From Anas platyrhynchos (taxonomy: Eukaryota > Chordata > Aves > Anseriformes > Anatidae), in assembly GCF_047663525.1 (NCBI RefSeq), contig NC_092590.1:9816001-9880000 (forward strand): a stretch of DNA of 64,000 bases, given 5' to 3'. The notes beneath the pieces are model-generated. The model did no database searches. It worked only from the letters and a program-made list of their open reading frames with translations, and was not told the origin of the DNA. Shown here piece after piece: positions 1 through 13,700 of this stretch (the first letter of the stretch is position 1; every line of letters starts with the position of its first letter). A program made the translations under genes and the position numbers.

Positions 1-3000
1 GGAATAGGAAGCACAGGGATATTATTTATCATGGGTATTATTTCCCATCTCTACGGTGCTAAGTGCTGATGAAGAGTTTTCTCCTCAGCTACCAATGATT
101 TATTGAGATAACACTACTCTGGGGGTCTCTGGAAAGCCCCAGGTTATACCAACTTGTATGTTAATCGTAAATTGACTTTATTGTCAACAAGACTGCCACA
201 GGCTCATACTTTTAGACTGAAAAAAACAACGTGACCATGTTTCTAGGGCATGAGAAACAAGATACCGTCACAAAATAAAAAGTCCCAGACCTTTGGACTA
301 GGAGGGGTAGGGGAGCAGGGGAGCATTCACCCAAATTAACGCAAAGGTATCTTCCTACAACCGCAAGCTGCTGGGTGGTTTTGAAGCCAGTCATACCTTT
401 CTGAAGCAGATGTAAGGCAATTCACAAAATTCTGTTTATTTTCACAGCTGATACTCAACTACATTGATTCTGGAGATTCTTTATCAGCTCTGCTGCTTGG
501 GAAGAGGCAGTCTTTGGAGCCAGAAATGGAGAGCAGAGGATCGAAGAGGTTAGTCTTCAAACTTGACTTGTATTAGGATAGAGACCAATCCCAAAGATAA
601 GTCCTGGAAAGTATCAGGAACATCACTGAAACAGGAGTGCCCAGAGAACTGCAAGAAGCTGAGACCATGGACCACAGGCCATGGCATTAAGTTTTTGAGA
701 AAAGGTTTTTCTTAACTTTTAGTCCAACAGTAACAACTCCAAAAATAAGAAACACAAACGTTGTGAGCAGAACAGGACCAACCAGCCACTGAGAGTCAAA
801 TCAAAGCCAGTGTTTACTGCCTGGATGTCTTTCACCAGCCCTTCTTGATCTTTCACTTTGATTTCATGTTTTAGCTCATTTACGCGGAAATGACCCTGTG
901 CAGACTCAAAAGCAGTTTCTGAAGATGATAACTCAACCGCAAGCCAAAGTTTTAACAAGTATTAGCTACCAGTCAAAATGAATATTGGAACCGTGGTTGT
1001 CTTCTCTCTGAACAGCCACAATTCTTCATGCAGGCTCAAAATATCGACCCAACTATTTTCTCTTCAGAACTAATAGCTGTTCTGGCCTGTTTTCTGTTTG
1101 TTTGCTTGATCATTTATTGATGTTGTCATTGCTAAACAAACTAAAATCAAAGGACTCTGCACACCACTTCAGTGTTAGCTTATTCAGCAGGTGGGGAGGT
1201 GGAGAGGTGACTGTCCTTTTAACAGCACAGCGCACTAAATAATAAAGTAGAAAGCCAAAGCAAGGGTAGGTTAGCAAGTTAGTCTGCAAACGAGAAATTC
1301 ATTGTTCATGACCAGAGAGTATGCAGAGCTTATCTGATGTCAGCCCTCCTTCTTTCTGCCAGCAACAGATGACCCACAAAACTGTCCTCTTTCTGCCTGG
1401 CAGCTTGTCACACTCAAGTCCCTCTTAACATGTATGCCAGGTGCATGACAGCCCACACAGGAACACATCATGTTTATAGAAAGGAGACTGGCACCTAGAG
1501 AGACCTTGAAATTCCCTTTTCTCACTCCTGATCACATGTTATTCTGAGGTTAATTGCTGTTCCAGTTTAATGAAACTTACCAGGACAGAAAGCAAAGCCA
1601 GCAGACGGCAACACTGATCGTTTTAGTGAACTTGAGAAGGGAAGGGTAAAGCAGCTATGACAAGGAACTGAAAGAGGCTTCTGAGCAGCAGCAGTGCGAT
1701 AATTCAGCTATCCATTTTCAAACCCAAGGTCAAACACATTCGTTCCCTCCTCCCTCCTTGCTTTTACGTTCAGGAGTTCTGCACTGGACATTAAAAGCCT
1801 TCCTCTCTCCAAGCAAGCAGTTTTCCACTGTGGTCAGGCGAGATCATAACAAACAGCAGGTGTCTCAAGGTCTATGATCAGCACACCTTAACAATACCCT
1901 ACAGGAAAGGTTCTTCCCTGTGCTTTTGGTCTGGTGTTTCTACAACTGATGCACCACAGGAACTGGAGCTGCATCTGCCTGGAAGCTACCAAAGGTTTAT
2001 AGAAGCAATAAAAGCACTAACAAGCAAAGCACTGCACCATTCCCAATTTCAGTTCTGGCCCGACTTTGTGAACAAAGTCAACACCAGCAAGTGCTTTGTA
2101 GGGCTGGTCCCTGAGTTCAGCAGATGCCAAAGGACAAATACTAACACATTTAAATGATTGAAGATCAATATTATTTCTGACCTTCCAAAACAAAGCAAGG
2201 AAAATGCTTGATGTATTATTTGCCAAAGAATATGATGCCCTAAAACTTCTAGTAGTAGTAGTAAACACAGAAGGAAATTTAAATCTAATCTTCACTATTG
2301 TTTAAGAGTCATTCACTGATGTTATTCAATTAAAGGTACTTATAATTACCATTTTCCTTCCAGTTTTTAAGTTGCATTATACTCATTCAACAGTCCTGGA
2401 AATTTGATTTTAAAGCTAGAAACCGTATCTGTTTTATGAAATGGTGAATTACTATTCAACAACGTAAAATACAGCCCCTTACAGTAGGGTTGGTGCTACC
2501 ATTACCCTGTTATAAGGGGTACCTTTAAGTCACTGCTACAAAACAACTCCCAGAATCCCCTACCTTTACAGGTCTACAAATTCAGGATGGGGCACGCTCA
2601 GAACACAACAACACAGAAGAGGAGATGCTTGCGGAAGCACACTTATTAGACAAAACTTGAGACTGACAGTGGCTCTGGGTGCAGGTAAGTACAGAAATCT
2701 TTCATGAGCAGTGAGGTTTCAGTGAATTTCAATAACTTTTAATAGCATTAAGATAGGATCATTTTAAGTTTATGTGCCTAGGGTGTAACATCCCAGCATT
2801 TTCTGTTGAAAAGCTTCAGTCTGTTGCATCTACCCTATGTCTTATTAAGCATCTTGTAAAATTTTGCTGTTTTTTCTCCTATTTTCATTCATTTTCACTT
2901 CAGATGAAGATATCTAAGCAGGACATCAGATATTATTCTAGCTGATTGCTGAAAAAATGAAGTGTGTCAAAACATTGTCTCCATAGTTATGTATTTTTAA

Positions 3001-4441
3001 TTATCCCTCTGTTTCAACTTTTCAGTGTTTAACATGAAACCAGTCAAAGAAATCACTAATAATTAGAGGTAATGCCTTTTTTTCAGCTATGCCCGCTGAA
3101 TTTTTAAAAGGTCTCAAAGCAATTTCCCACTCTGTTCCTTCTTTTACCTATGTTTCATGTTTTGGGGACTGACATTTCATACGTTTGGTCTTCCCTTGAG
3201 GGTTTCTGTTGCTTACTTATTCCCCTCCCTCCAAATTCAAGCAAGTATTTGTTAAGGGGGTTAACAACATGACAGTAAAACACTTCTATTAAAAAAAAAA
3301 AGAAAAAAGAGAGTTCTGACCAGAGGTTTTCAGAATAAGTTCAATTACTTCACTGTGCAGTATGAACACATACAGAGGCTGCACAATAATCCTGTAACAG
3401 AAATGTATGTCTGGAAACGTGAAGCAAGATAGTAAGCTCAGGTATTATTCAGCTTAAGAAACTTGAAGCACCACTCGTGGTTAAAAAGACAAAGACTTAA
3501 TTAGGAAACTTTCAAAAGCCGGGGTAGGAGAAGCTGCTTTGTTCTGAATCTCATTATATCCCCTCCTCCAACTTTATAGCAACTAAGCTTCTCTTTTGGT
3601 CAATATAATTAGCAGCACTTTCAGATGAAAGAGTAGTTATGGGGATGGAAGGACAGGTTTCCTTGTCCTGAGAAAGATAATGGGGCTTCTAAGTTTACAA
3701 GGAGCATGCACACTGTAAAAAGTACTCAGAACTAGTTTTAAATGAACCCATTTCCCAGCACTGCTGAAGTCATACAGCTTGGTGCTGCAAGAAAAACACA
3801 TGGGCTTGATCCTACACTTTGAAGATGTCTTCAGCTTCCAGCCAGCTCCTGTTAGAATATTCCTCTTGTTTAGTATCGCCAAACTAATCTTGTTATTCCA
3901 GCTATGTGAGGCTCTGCCTGCAGTACCGTGCCAGAGCCTGAGCTCGCACAGTTCCAGTTTGCAAAGCACTGAGATGCCCTGAGCACACAAGGATTTAACG
4001 TAGAGTTTTCTTTCTTGTTCGCTCTGGAATAAGGCTATGACTAATAGATGGAATTTTTTCCTGGGCCAGGGAGGGAAAATATCCAAGGCTTATAAAAAAA
4101 AAATATATATATATAGAAAGACATTTTAAAAAAAGCTTCATTTCGCGTCCAAGCCGGACTCCCACACGGAGCCCTCTCCAGCTGCGCCCGTTAGCTCTGC
4201 ACAGCGGCTACCTTGGGGCTCGGGCCTGCAGCCAAACCCCACGTCCTGCCCTGACGGGACCCCCGCTCGCCCAGCCGGACAGGTGAGGCGGAGCAGCCCC
4301 CTTTTCCCCACCCCCCTCACCTCCCCTCACCTCACGGGGCTTCACCGGGCGCTTTAACGGCGGCCGAGCACCGGCTGCCAGCCCTCTCCTCCCCCCCGGG
4401 GGACAGCCGAGGAGTTCAGGGAAGGCCCCGGGGCCGCCTAC
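1..4441 (-). other. CISD2: CISD2 intron 1 (3' part beyond left edge)
   Basis: This stretch lies downstream of the CISD2 exon 1 splice donor (GTAG on the minus strand at 4441-4438). I looked on the minus strand for the next exon, which should encode the transmembrane segment and a lysine-rich linker, and for the CDGSH iron-sulfur exon. I found neither, so the intron probably runs past position 1. It contains A/T-rich sequence, A-runs near 3290-3307, a short TA tract near 4102-4114, and one ORF with a hydrophobic end near 687-958 that is listed separately. I recognise no other gene or transposon in it. Confidence 0.6.
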
Positions 4442-4544
4442 CTGTGAGGCGGAGGAAGCCGCCGACGCTCTCGGGCAGCGGCAGCCGCTTGAGGTAGGCG
4501 GGCAGCTGCACCTTGACGATGCGGGCCAGGCTCTCCAGCACCAT
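1..4544 (-). CDS. CISD2: CISD2, partial gene (first coding exon only in window)
   Basis: CISD2 (NAF-1/Miner1, the Wolfram syndrome 2 gene) is a homodimeric 2Fe-2S NEET protein anchored in ER and mitochondrial outer membranes. It acts in calcium, autophagy and iron-sulfur homeostasis. The only part visible is the 34-residue N-terminal exon read leftward from 4544. The remaining two exons of the usual three-exon, 135-residue gene, carrying the transmembrane helix and the CDGSH cluster-binding domain, are not found in 1-4441 and are presumed to lie beyond the left edge. The gene is head-to-head with UBE2D3, as in mammals, which supports the identification independently. The partial state is a window effect; nothing in the exon looks broken. 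Confidence 0.85.
687..958 (-). other. Unidentified ORF with hydrophobic tail, broken by a 5-bp tandem repeat
   Basis: In CISD2 intron 1 a minus-strand frame reads toward VNELKHEIKVKDQEG and DIQAVNTGFD. At 805-796 the minus strand carries TTTGA twice in tandem. Reading one copy only, the frame continues FDSQWLVGPVLLTTF and on through a hydrophobic helix to a basic KVKK tail and TAA at 689-687. An alternative is a splice acceptor (CTCTCAG) ending at 789. I do not recognise the protein. It may be a frameshifted relic, an exon of an unknown gene, or chance. Confidence 0.15.
4442..4544 (-). CDS. CISD2: CISD2 coding exon 1
   Basis: The exon encodes a 34-residue N-terminus that starts MVLESLARIVKVQLPAYLKR and continues LPLPESVGGFLRLT. 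This is the CISD2 N-terminus, differing from mammals at only a few sites. The exon ends after the first base (G) of codon 35 and is followed by GTAGGC, a phase-1 donor as in the human gene. The ATG at 4544 has a strong context (G at -3, G at +4). An in-frame ATG 22 codons upstream (4610) lies inside the NRF1-like palindrome and has a poor context, so I did not choose it. This segment precedes the transmembrane helix and is thought to face the lumen or help target the protein. Confidence 0.92.
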
Positions 4545-4604
4545 GGCGCCCGTTAGAGGGGGGGGGGAGGAAGGCAACGGCCGCCAACCGTCGCCGCTGC
4601 TGCC

Positions 4605-4614
4605 GCGCATGCGC
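4605..4614. promoter_or_regulatory. NRF1-type site GCGCATGCGC
   Basis: A perfect 10-bp palindrome GCGCATGCGC lies 61 bp upstream of the CISD2 start codon in the CpG island. It matches the nuclear respiratory factor 1 consensus. NRF1 drives many nuclear genes for mitochondrial proteins, so the site suits CISD2. Binding is inferred, not shown. Confidence 0.6.
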
Positions 4615-4760
4615 CGCCGGGCGGGGCCCCCTCAGGCTTGCGCCGCGCGGGGGCGCTGCAGCCGCCGGGGGGCGCGCGGGCGGCGCCGGCCATTAGGGAG
4701 GGGGGCGCGGCGCTGAGGGGATGGGGGCGTGTGGTTGCGCCTCCGAGCGCCGCGTACGAT

Positions 4761-7700
4761 TTTCGCTAATTTTAGGGCACGGGGAGCAGTGTGTTGGGGG
4801 TAAAAATTGGGCAGTGGGAAGGTGGAGCCCGGTTCGCAGAGATCCGGGGCAATGTTAATCAAAATGCGTTGTTTTAAGATTAAAATGGCCATGAGGAACT
4901 GAGGCAGAAACTAAACGCTCGAAGCCAGGCTTAAGGCAAACAAACGCAGTTTGTCTGTGCTTCTGGCCTGAATGTTGCTTTCCTACCTGTGAGCCTACGT
5001 TAACTGTTGCTGATGAATCATCTTTAGCTAGTGAGAATATTCCTGTGATCTCCGAGAGTCTCAGCTCCCCGCCTCACCCAAGTTTAGGCTGGTGATGACT
5101 GTGTCTGATGTTCTGAGAGGGTTCCTCCTTATGCAGGCAAATGCCTGCTCTTTGACGAGATAATGAAAGAGCAAAACGTTTGATTATTCTGCAAAGATTG
5201 CAGATCGGACCCGTCATGACGTAACCTTGTTTGTGAAACTCTGGAGGAAGAATACGCGAGGCTGAAGGTGCATCAAGTAAATCCTTCAGCTGTGAATCAA
5301 ACAGCTTCACGCCCCCCTGTCCTTCCCTCCCTCCATCCTTTCCTCTGCTCTTTCAGCCTCCTCCGGATGCTCGCTATGGCCCGGGGAGCACAGCTGACAT
5401 TTCACCAAGCCCTGCTTTGATCTGCGCCCCACTCAGCACCGCTCGATGCTCTGCACATGCTGCAGAGAGGAGCCGCTCGCACTGCGCCTCGCCTGTCTGC
5501 ACGGGCATCACCTGACGTGAGGCGTGAGTAGTTTTGGTGTATGAAGGGGTGATGTCACTGCTTGTGGAAAAACTATAAAGAAAGTGAAGCCTGAATGAGA
5601 TTCTTAGCTGAAGGGGAGGCAAAAGATGGGCTTTGGGCATCCGGTGTGAGCTGGGGCTCGGGAGATCTGTGTTTGCTCTCCAGCTTGGCCGCAAACTTCC
5701 TGTTTGACTTAAGGGGGAAAATGTAAGCTGCAGGCTCACTCAGTCCTGCAGAAAAGAAGAGGGTTTTACGCAGTTGTCCATCTTTAGGGACCTAGTTACA
5801 GGGGAAGGACTTATGATTGGTTAATATCAAGAGCATGTGTGACATCTTCTTTCTGTTACAGACATTTAACCCCCTGTGTGGACATATATATGGACACAAC
5901 TCCATATCTCTTTGTGTCTCAAATCTCAGTGCTGCTGGGTATCTGGAAACTCTTGTAGCATTTTGGGAAGAATGGCAGGGTCACTTGTTGTTGCATATTT
6001 AGCTTTGGTTTATGAATGTTTAAAGTAGAGATCGCCTCTGCCTGTGTGTTTCATGTTGAACACGGCCACTGAAAATCTGGTATTGGGCAGGGAATATAGG
6101 AGCTGCTGTAATAAAAGCAGCACAAAAAGCCCAAGCACAGCTACTGGAACAGAACCTAGGTCACCAATACTGAAATATAATTGTTGCTTTCAGCTGTAGG
6201 TATCTTCTATCACTAAGATTTTTCAGCAACTAAGTACATTACAGACAAGGTGCAGCTTGGAGGCCACGTGAGTAGGTCTACATCATTAGTGCTAGCTCAG
6301 GTCTGTTACAAGGAGCTCCCCAAATACAACTCAAAAGAGAATCGGCAAGAGGACTTGCTCCTGTACATGCTTCGGTGAAAACAGTGGAAAAGTTCATGGC
6401 AGAGGTGCAGATCATGTTTGGTGGGGCTTGTTCTGTTAAGTGCAATGTTACTGAAACATAGCTGCATTGGTCCAGCTCTCAGCAGAAGTAAGAGTCGCCT
6501 TCAGCATCCGAATGCTGGTCAGCCCTGCTCCATCTGAATGCAGGTGAAAAGAAGCTGCTGTTGTTCCTCCTCTCTAACCCTGCATAAATTGCTTAATGCC
6601 CCTGCGCCTTTAATTCAGCTGCAGAATGAGATAATGCTTGCTGGTCTGTCTAGAACACATTAAGATTTGCAAAGGAAAAGAACATTTATAGATGATATTG
6701 ATGTATTTTATTTTACCAAGTACATACCTGTAAGGATAAAAGATGAAAGATTCCGAGGTAGCAGACACACAATCCTTCCATCTCCAAAACAAGCTTAAAT
6801 AGCGCAGTAATTTGCTCAGCTTTCTTTCATGTTTATGAGCTTTTCTATCAACAGGATGTCTTGTGTTGTTAAAACCATTTTCTTGGAATTGGCATTGCCA
6901 TTATCCATACCAAGTGCCTCGAATAATCTCCGCAGCAGGCAAAACTACTGTTGTCAACTAAAAACTAGCCTGTCGCCAAAGGGCTGGCTTCTGGCATCAG
7001 CAAATGCATGGCTCTATCTAGGAGGAAGCTAGATCTCTCCCTTTGTATTTGAATCATTTCACAATGGGGGTTGATTAGCTGCCGTTCCTGCTGTTTGTAA
7101 AGATCTCTTATTCTTCTGCTTCCCCAAAAGCAAGCAAAATCATGACACCCCAGAAGGGCTGCAGGAACTGTGATTCATTTCATGTGGTCTCCGTCAGTAT
7201 GCAGCACTGTCAACACCCGAGTATTAAAAAAAACTAGTCTCAAAGAATAAGTAAACTGGTTTCAAACACATAATCCGTAAGACCATATGTATATATAAGG
7301 TTACTTTCCTGCTTTATGAACGTTGTGAGTGAGTTGCAGTTGTGTTGCAGCCAAGTTAGGTTTTCATTTGTTATTTTTACATCCAGAGGCTTAATTGCTG
7401 TTAGAAGAAAACTGAGACTGTCGTGCTTTCACTTGACTCTCTGAACTGGCACTGGAAGTGGCTTCTGCTGGAGCTTGTGGAAAATATCTGCTCCTCTGCA
7501 GTGTGCACCATGCTCGAGAGGAAAATGGGTAGAGAAAATAAATCACTTATAAACGAATCAGGAGGGTAATTTTGGGATAGCATAATTATCATATTATAAA
7601 ATTATACTAAATTATTTTACAATCAATGGGGGATGAAAGGAGAAATCCAGACCGAAAGAAGTTAGCCTGCTATTACTTTTTAATCTAGCTAATGTCTAAG

Positions 7701-10700
7701 CATTTTACAATGTAACTATTATGTTTTGAAAGCAGGTGCTATTGTAATTGCCTAAGTAGCTGCAGTGTCCTACCGCAGCATGTATTATTGTTGCATTTTT
7801 AAATGTCCCTGTGGCTCAGAATGCTGTTTATTGTCATGGGTTGTAGAGCGCTAATTTCCAAAAAGAATGAAAACAGGAATGTAAAGAAGAATGGCAAGAT
7901 TTCTAAGAATTGTATCAAACTCCAAAATGCTACTTTGTGCAAGAAAGACCAGAGCCTATGTGCAATTGTACCTAAGAAATAATCAGTCTTTGATCTCTCA
8001 GCCACAGGTTTAACATTTTAATTTCTTCTTCTGACTGCTGTTGCTGGGGAGTGTCTTGGGGAAGTGCTATGCATAAATTATAGTTGAGGATATGAAACGA
8101 AGCTGAAGAAAATCCCAACCCAAGAAGGAATAGGTGTCTTCAGTGTTGATTTCCTAGATATCCCCAGATAAAGAACAGTTTGTCTCTTTTTACATCGTTA
8201 GATTTCTACAAGCCAGGACTGTCTTTTTTGCAATGGTTAGCATTGGTCCACAACAGTGGCTTTCACAGTCAGTAGAATATTTGCAAAAATAACGCAGGAT
8301 AAAACTATCCAAGTGCTATGTTACTGATCCCTGTTGCCTTTAAATAAAGCTGAGGAAGTAACTGAAGTTGTATGACGTGATACTATTGCAGGTAGCATCA
8401 GTGAAGTAGTGCTGATGATGCACATTAAATATAACATTGCAACGAGTTTTAAACTTTAATCCAATCTTTCCATCCTCATTAGTAAGTTGATCCAATACGT
8501 AACACCTCATGACGATCCAGACCGACCCCTGGTCACATAAAGAATTGCACAGGTTTGGAACTTTATTGGCTTCCAGAGAGTTGCTAATTCAAATTTTTAC
8601 TCGTATCAGAACAAGTATCTTTAGGATACCCTAATAACTTCAAAAACAAAGACCAGATACGTTACTGATTTGTGGCAGGTTCTGCCTGGTTTGTTGCAAC
8701 AAAACAGACTACAAAATCCCCAGACTGTCCCCTGGGAGGAAGCTGCAGTGATGAAAAACAGATACCTCCTCCCCTGCGCTGAAGGACCGACAGAGGACAA
8801 AGCCGACATCAGCGGCACACTACTACACGGACAGCTGTAACACCACCAACAACAAATCCAACCAGCTCTCTCAGCATGGGAATTCCAGGGAAAAGAAGCA
8901 CCGTGTGTCCGTGCGTTCTCAGCAGGGAACCGACTGCATCCTTTTGAACTGCATTGATCTCTGATGTCAGGGAAGACTGTAGCCTTGACCAGACAGCTAA
9001 GGCTGTCTTTGTCCCCTGAGTACTTTACTCCCTGGGGTAATAGCTGTCACTGAAAGATATTTCCTTCATTTTGGAAGGCAAAGGTGAGCATGCCACAAGA
9101 CTGATTCCTGTGACGCAACGTGCATTTGTTGGCAGTGCCTAATTATAGCACAGAAAAACTACCGGCTTCCCCTCCCGAGGACAGAGTACACGATCTCCAC
9201 AGTACGCCTGCACTCTGCTCTCAACTTCTTCCTGTGTCACGCTGCCCACTGACACCGCAGTAAAACGGCACTTGATCATTCCTCAGGCTGCTGTGAAACA
9301 GCAGTGCTCTGGAGATTTCTCAGCCTGCCTCCCTCCTCAAGGCTAAGCTGTGCCAGATCTAGGTAGTTGGCTGTTTCCTCGAAGATTTCTAAGTCACTTT
9401 CTCACTCCGAGATACCATCAGAGTCTCGTATCAACTCTGCACATCACCCCAGTGCAGGGAGATGCAACATCTGCAAAGTAAAAGCATTTTGTAAAAATCT
9501 CTTTATTTTTCCCCTCTAATCAGCAGTGAAAGCAACCGACACGAAAAGTAGGCTATAATCACATCACATCAAAGTTCAAAAGGTTTCCTTACTTTACGGG
9601 AAAGGTGAGCCTAATGGCTGTGAAAGATACAAATTAAATGGAAAATGAAAAAGAAATACACAGTAATTAAGAGGCATTTGTCTTGATCAACACGCTAGGA
9701 GAGTGCTCCTGGAAAACAGAAAAAGATTTAGTGCCCCTTCTTTTTAGAGAAGAAAGTCTTTTATTGAAAATTATTCTTGTCATAAGTATCTATATTCAGT
9801 TTATTAAGATACTTGAGAATGTTTTAAGCTGCTTCCCCAGGAGGCATTGAATTATTTTTCTTCATTTTTTTCACACTTTTATGTGCGTTTGGTGCCTGAG
9901 CAAGATGTTATTTTGATAGCTTCAGGGACAGAAATGTTCTAATTTTTCAACAACCAGGTACAGTAGAAATGAATGCCACACACCATCCCTCAGAATGTCT
10001 GTCCAACAAGACTTGGTTTGTCAAATATCCTGAACTATGTAAGGCTGAGCACATCATTTAGTCTTCAGAGTACCTGAGCCCTCCACGCCTAATTGCGGCC
10101 GTGTTTGTTTTTCTGATACAGGAGCTATGCAGAGATCACAAAATCATTTAACAAAGGCCACCAAATATTCAGGAAGTACTAACAAATTCTCTTTTTCCCA
10201 GTTAACTTGAAATTTAAATTGCTATGACGGGAAAATTAGTATCTCTAGATGCCACTAACAAGTCTTTAAACCAGTATTTTTTTTCAGAGTTTTGAGGTAT
10301 TTTTTTCCAGATAAAGTCCCATTATTAAAAAAAATAAATAAATAATGTTACTTTTTCTTGAATGGCTGCAAAGAATGCTTGACCTAGAAGAAAAAAAGTT
10401 TTCAGGAGTGCAGAAACAAGGTCACCCTTGCTTTCTATTTTGTAAAATTTTCAATGACGTGCCAACCACGTTTCATGACTATCATGTGTGTCACAACCCA
10501 CCCGCCCGGAAATACTGCCCTGATCCATCCCCGTAACCATAATGATGAATCGTGTAACACCTGGCTAATTTCAGTATTGGTGATTTAGAGTCATCAGCAA
10601 TATTTCCCAAATTACACTGACAGCAAACTAGAATAATATTCCTTCCTTCCAAGAGCTATATTTGGCTGTAATTACCTGGGCATTTGAACTCCAAGCAACC

Positions 10701-13700
10701 TCTTGGACATTTTAATTGGGACATACCAAAACCTGAAAAGATCAGCCAAATCTTTAAAGATGAGGTTGCTCAAGGGACGGAGTAAAACGAGTCGAGTCGT
10801 AGTAACACAATACTTGGATAGTTACAGCCATTGTCCAAATACATTGCATAAACTTCTGGCAGTTCAAAGACAAACCAAACCAAACAAAGAAACATTAAAG
10901 TATTTCAGTGGACTTTCCTATTTACCTAAATCATTAGAGTGAAGTGTGTCAATATAGTATCAGACAATTAAAACACGGCAGTGTACGAAGCTATGTAATA
11001 ATTCTGCCAGGGAAACAGCATTAGTTTGTATAAAACCTCCTGTCTCAACTAAGATGAAGGGCATTAAATACACAAGTATAAAGTACAGTATCAGTGTCCT
11101 GATTGGCACGGGCCAACTAATTGCCTGTAAGTAACCAAACAATGAACTCAGAATGTGGCAAGCCAGCTGAATTGAAGCCTACGCATCTGATCAAGCAATG
11201 CAGCACGCTGTGAAGCCTGACCAGCCTTACCCATAGCAGGGAGCCCATGAAATACGTTACCTACCCTGTCTGAATAATGAACTGTCATCCTGATCGTCGG
11301 ATCTGGACTTTTACCTTGTATTAGGCAAATTGTTCAAAGCGTTTGTTGAGCCCAAATGCTCCTCAAAGACTGCGGTTTGCTCGGTACGTTTGCATCCTGG
11401 AACAGGCATTGGAGGAACAACCAAATGAGGATGGTCTGAATCTGACTAGTAATCAGTTACCTCAAAGTAATAAAAAACCAGACATATCTTGAAAGTGCAA
11501 CAGAGACTCCTTTGATGTCTCCTTTAGTAAACACAATAGGCCAAATTAGGTACTGCTGTCAGCTGCTGCAAGAGCCTCTGTCATTTTCAGTAAGAGTACT
11601 ACAGCATTAGCACTCAGTCTGCTGGCAGCCGGAGGGGTCAAAAAGCAGGTACAACGAGGAAAAACAACCGACTCCGAAGTCAGGGGGTGAAGCAGGTCAC
11701 CATTAAGCACCTTTCTGAACGGATCTCCAAGTGATGTAACCCAGCCTACCGGAGCTGATAACACTGCTTTGCTCCAGAGAGGTGTTTCACCTGCTCAGTT
11801 CAGCCTGCGTTAGCTGATCTCAGCAGCTGTGCCTACCCTCTCAGCCCCTCACACCCCTACGTTAGGATGCTATTTTGCCATATATATATATATATAAGTA
11901 TAATTTGGGCTTGCTTATGAATGTAAACAATTCATCCAAAAGGAGAAAGCTAACGTAGTTAATAACTACATGGCAACACAACTTTTTTTTTGCGAATGGG
12001 CATCATAATTGCACCGTGCATATGCCCACCTGTGAGGTTTCATGCTTCAATATCCATAGGGCTGAATCAGCACAGAAAATAAACATTCCTTTGACTGCTG
12101 CTGACATGAAAGGAGTATCTCTTTCATTGAGATCAAATGGTAGTTTTTCTGGAAAAAAAAAATAAAAAAATCTGTGAATACTAATAAATATCCTGTAGCA
12201 GTTTTCAGACATTCAGTTGTTTAGGTCTGTGAAAATAACATAATGAACTTTATGTTGTCAAAACTTTCTGCTTGTAAAATAGCTCTTACTTCTCCTAAGG
12301 ATTTCAGGAGAAGATAAAAATCTTCAACTGAAAAAAAAAAAATGTCACTACAAGACTAAAAAAGTCCTAAACAATGAAGTGCTAAGCAAAATTCTGAAGG
12401 CCAAAAGATTTTGTGGAGTCTGTTGATCTTGGTGTAAGTTGCTGAAGTATTTTAAATTCTTGTGAATCCCACACGGCGTTGTGTGAGCTCTGAACCCTCA
12501 GCATGCTATTATTCAATAAAGCCCTCAAGCTTTTCACCGAGACTTGCATGTGGACCTAGATGTTAGATCTGACAACTCCCTGCATATAGCAGCAAAACCT
12601 TAAAATAGCATATTGTGCTTTGCCCCATGACCTAGCAGTGAGACAGAAAGCCCTGCTATACAAAGGGAACATGTGGGATAGCTGGGAAATTGTTTCAGTG
12701 AGGATGTCAGAGAAGCTGTTGAAGAAATAATGCAAGATGAAGAGTTGCCAGGCTGGATCTTTGATCTTGTATTCCTTAGAAAGGTAACTGCTGCCTAACA
12801 CATTGACCTTGGGCTGGACTCCAGATGTGAAAGGGTTTTACCACGTCTTCCCAACAGAAAATGAAGAAATGGCCCTGGAGGTAGCAGTCAGGAGCTGAGC
12901 ATGTGCTATGAAGGCTGGAGCTGTGACCTTGCCATCCTTCTTGAAGGGGAGAAGCCCCCAGCTATACAGGAAGGGCTTCTGGCCTTTGGTATTTAAAACA
13001 CGGATCAGATGGAACCCAGTGACATCCCCAAACCTGTTTTTCTTCCAATGTCATGTAATGGCAGCACTCGGGTTGGCAAGCTCAGTCTTTTTTTTTTTTT
13101 TTTTTCAATTTGTTGCATTAAAAATGTGATCGAACAATCTTATTTTATCAGCTTTCCCCTGTGATCTTATTCCTCACGGTCTCTGCCGAATCAAATGGGT
13201 CCCCAATAAGGTGAGATTTGCTCAGACTGAAGAGGGATTTGACTTGCAACCTCGATTTATGATAATTAAAGGAAAAACAAGTTGGACAGGATGCTGAAGA
13301 GAAAATTGAGGCCTGGTAATACGTGCAAACAGGGAGAAGCTGTTGTTGTTTTTCATCTTCTTAGTGCTTTGTTTTCCAGCAGCAGAAGCTGTTGTGTTTT
13401 GTCTCTTCCAAACAGAAACTAATAATGATCTACTGGATACACTAATGAGAAGGGTGGCTTTCTTTTTTTAAAGTAATTTTTTATTTTCCTGAAAAGGAAG
13501 ACATTTTCCTCTTTCCTCTCAGCTATATGAAGTGTTGCATATGGAATGCTGCTCGGAGCCTTGGGTGCTCGGTTGATCCACCTGTTTTGGAGACAGGTAG
13601 CATGGGAGAAGTGTAAAAATGGCTGGTCTAAAGCAAGCAGAAGCGAAAATTTAACACTGATGTGCAAGCCAGCTACACTTAACTAAGGCTGGGCTGCTTT

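Larger units (their letters stand above)
4140..4760 (-). promoter_or_regulatory. CISD2: CpG-island promoter of CISD2
   Basis: A sharp block of very high G+C and CpG density starts near 4140 and fades after about 4760, surrounded by A/T-rich DNA. It covers CISD2 coding exon 1 and the sequence 5' of it on the minus strand. No TATA box is evident. It contains a perfect GCGCATGCGC palindrome and several G/C boxes. This architecture is typical of a housekeeping promoter. The transcription start itself cannot be placed from sequence alone. Confidence 0.75.

Noticed and set aside
3637-4086. 149-codon minus-strand ORF in CISD2 intron 1
   Set aside because: It shows no recognisable domain or convincing splice boundaries, and ORFs of this length are expected by chance in a window this size.
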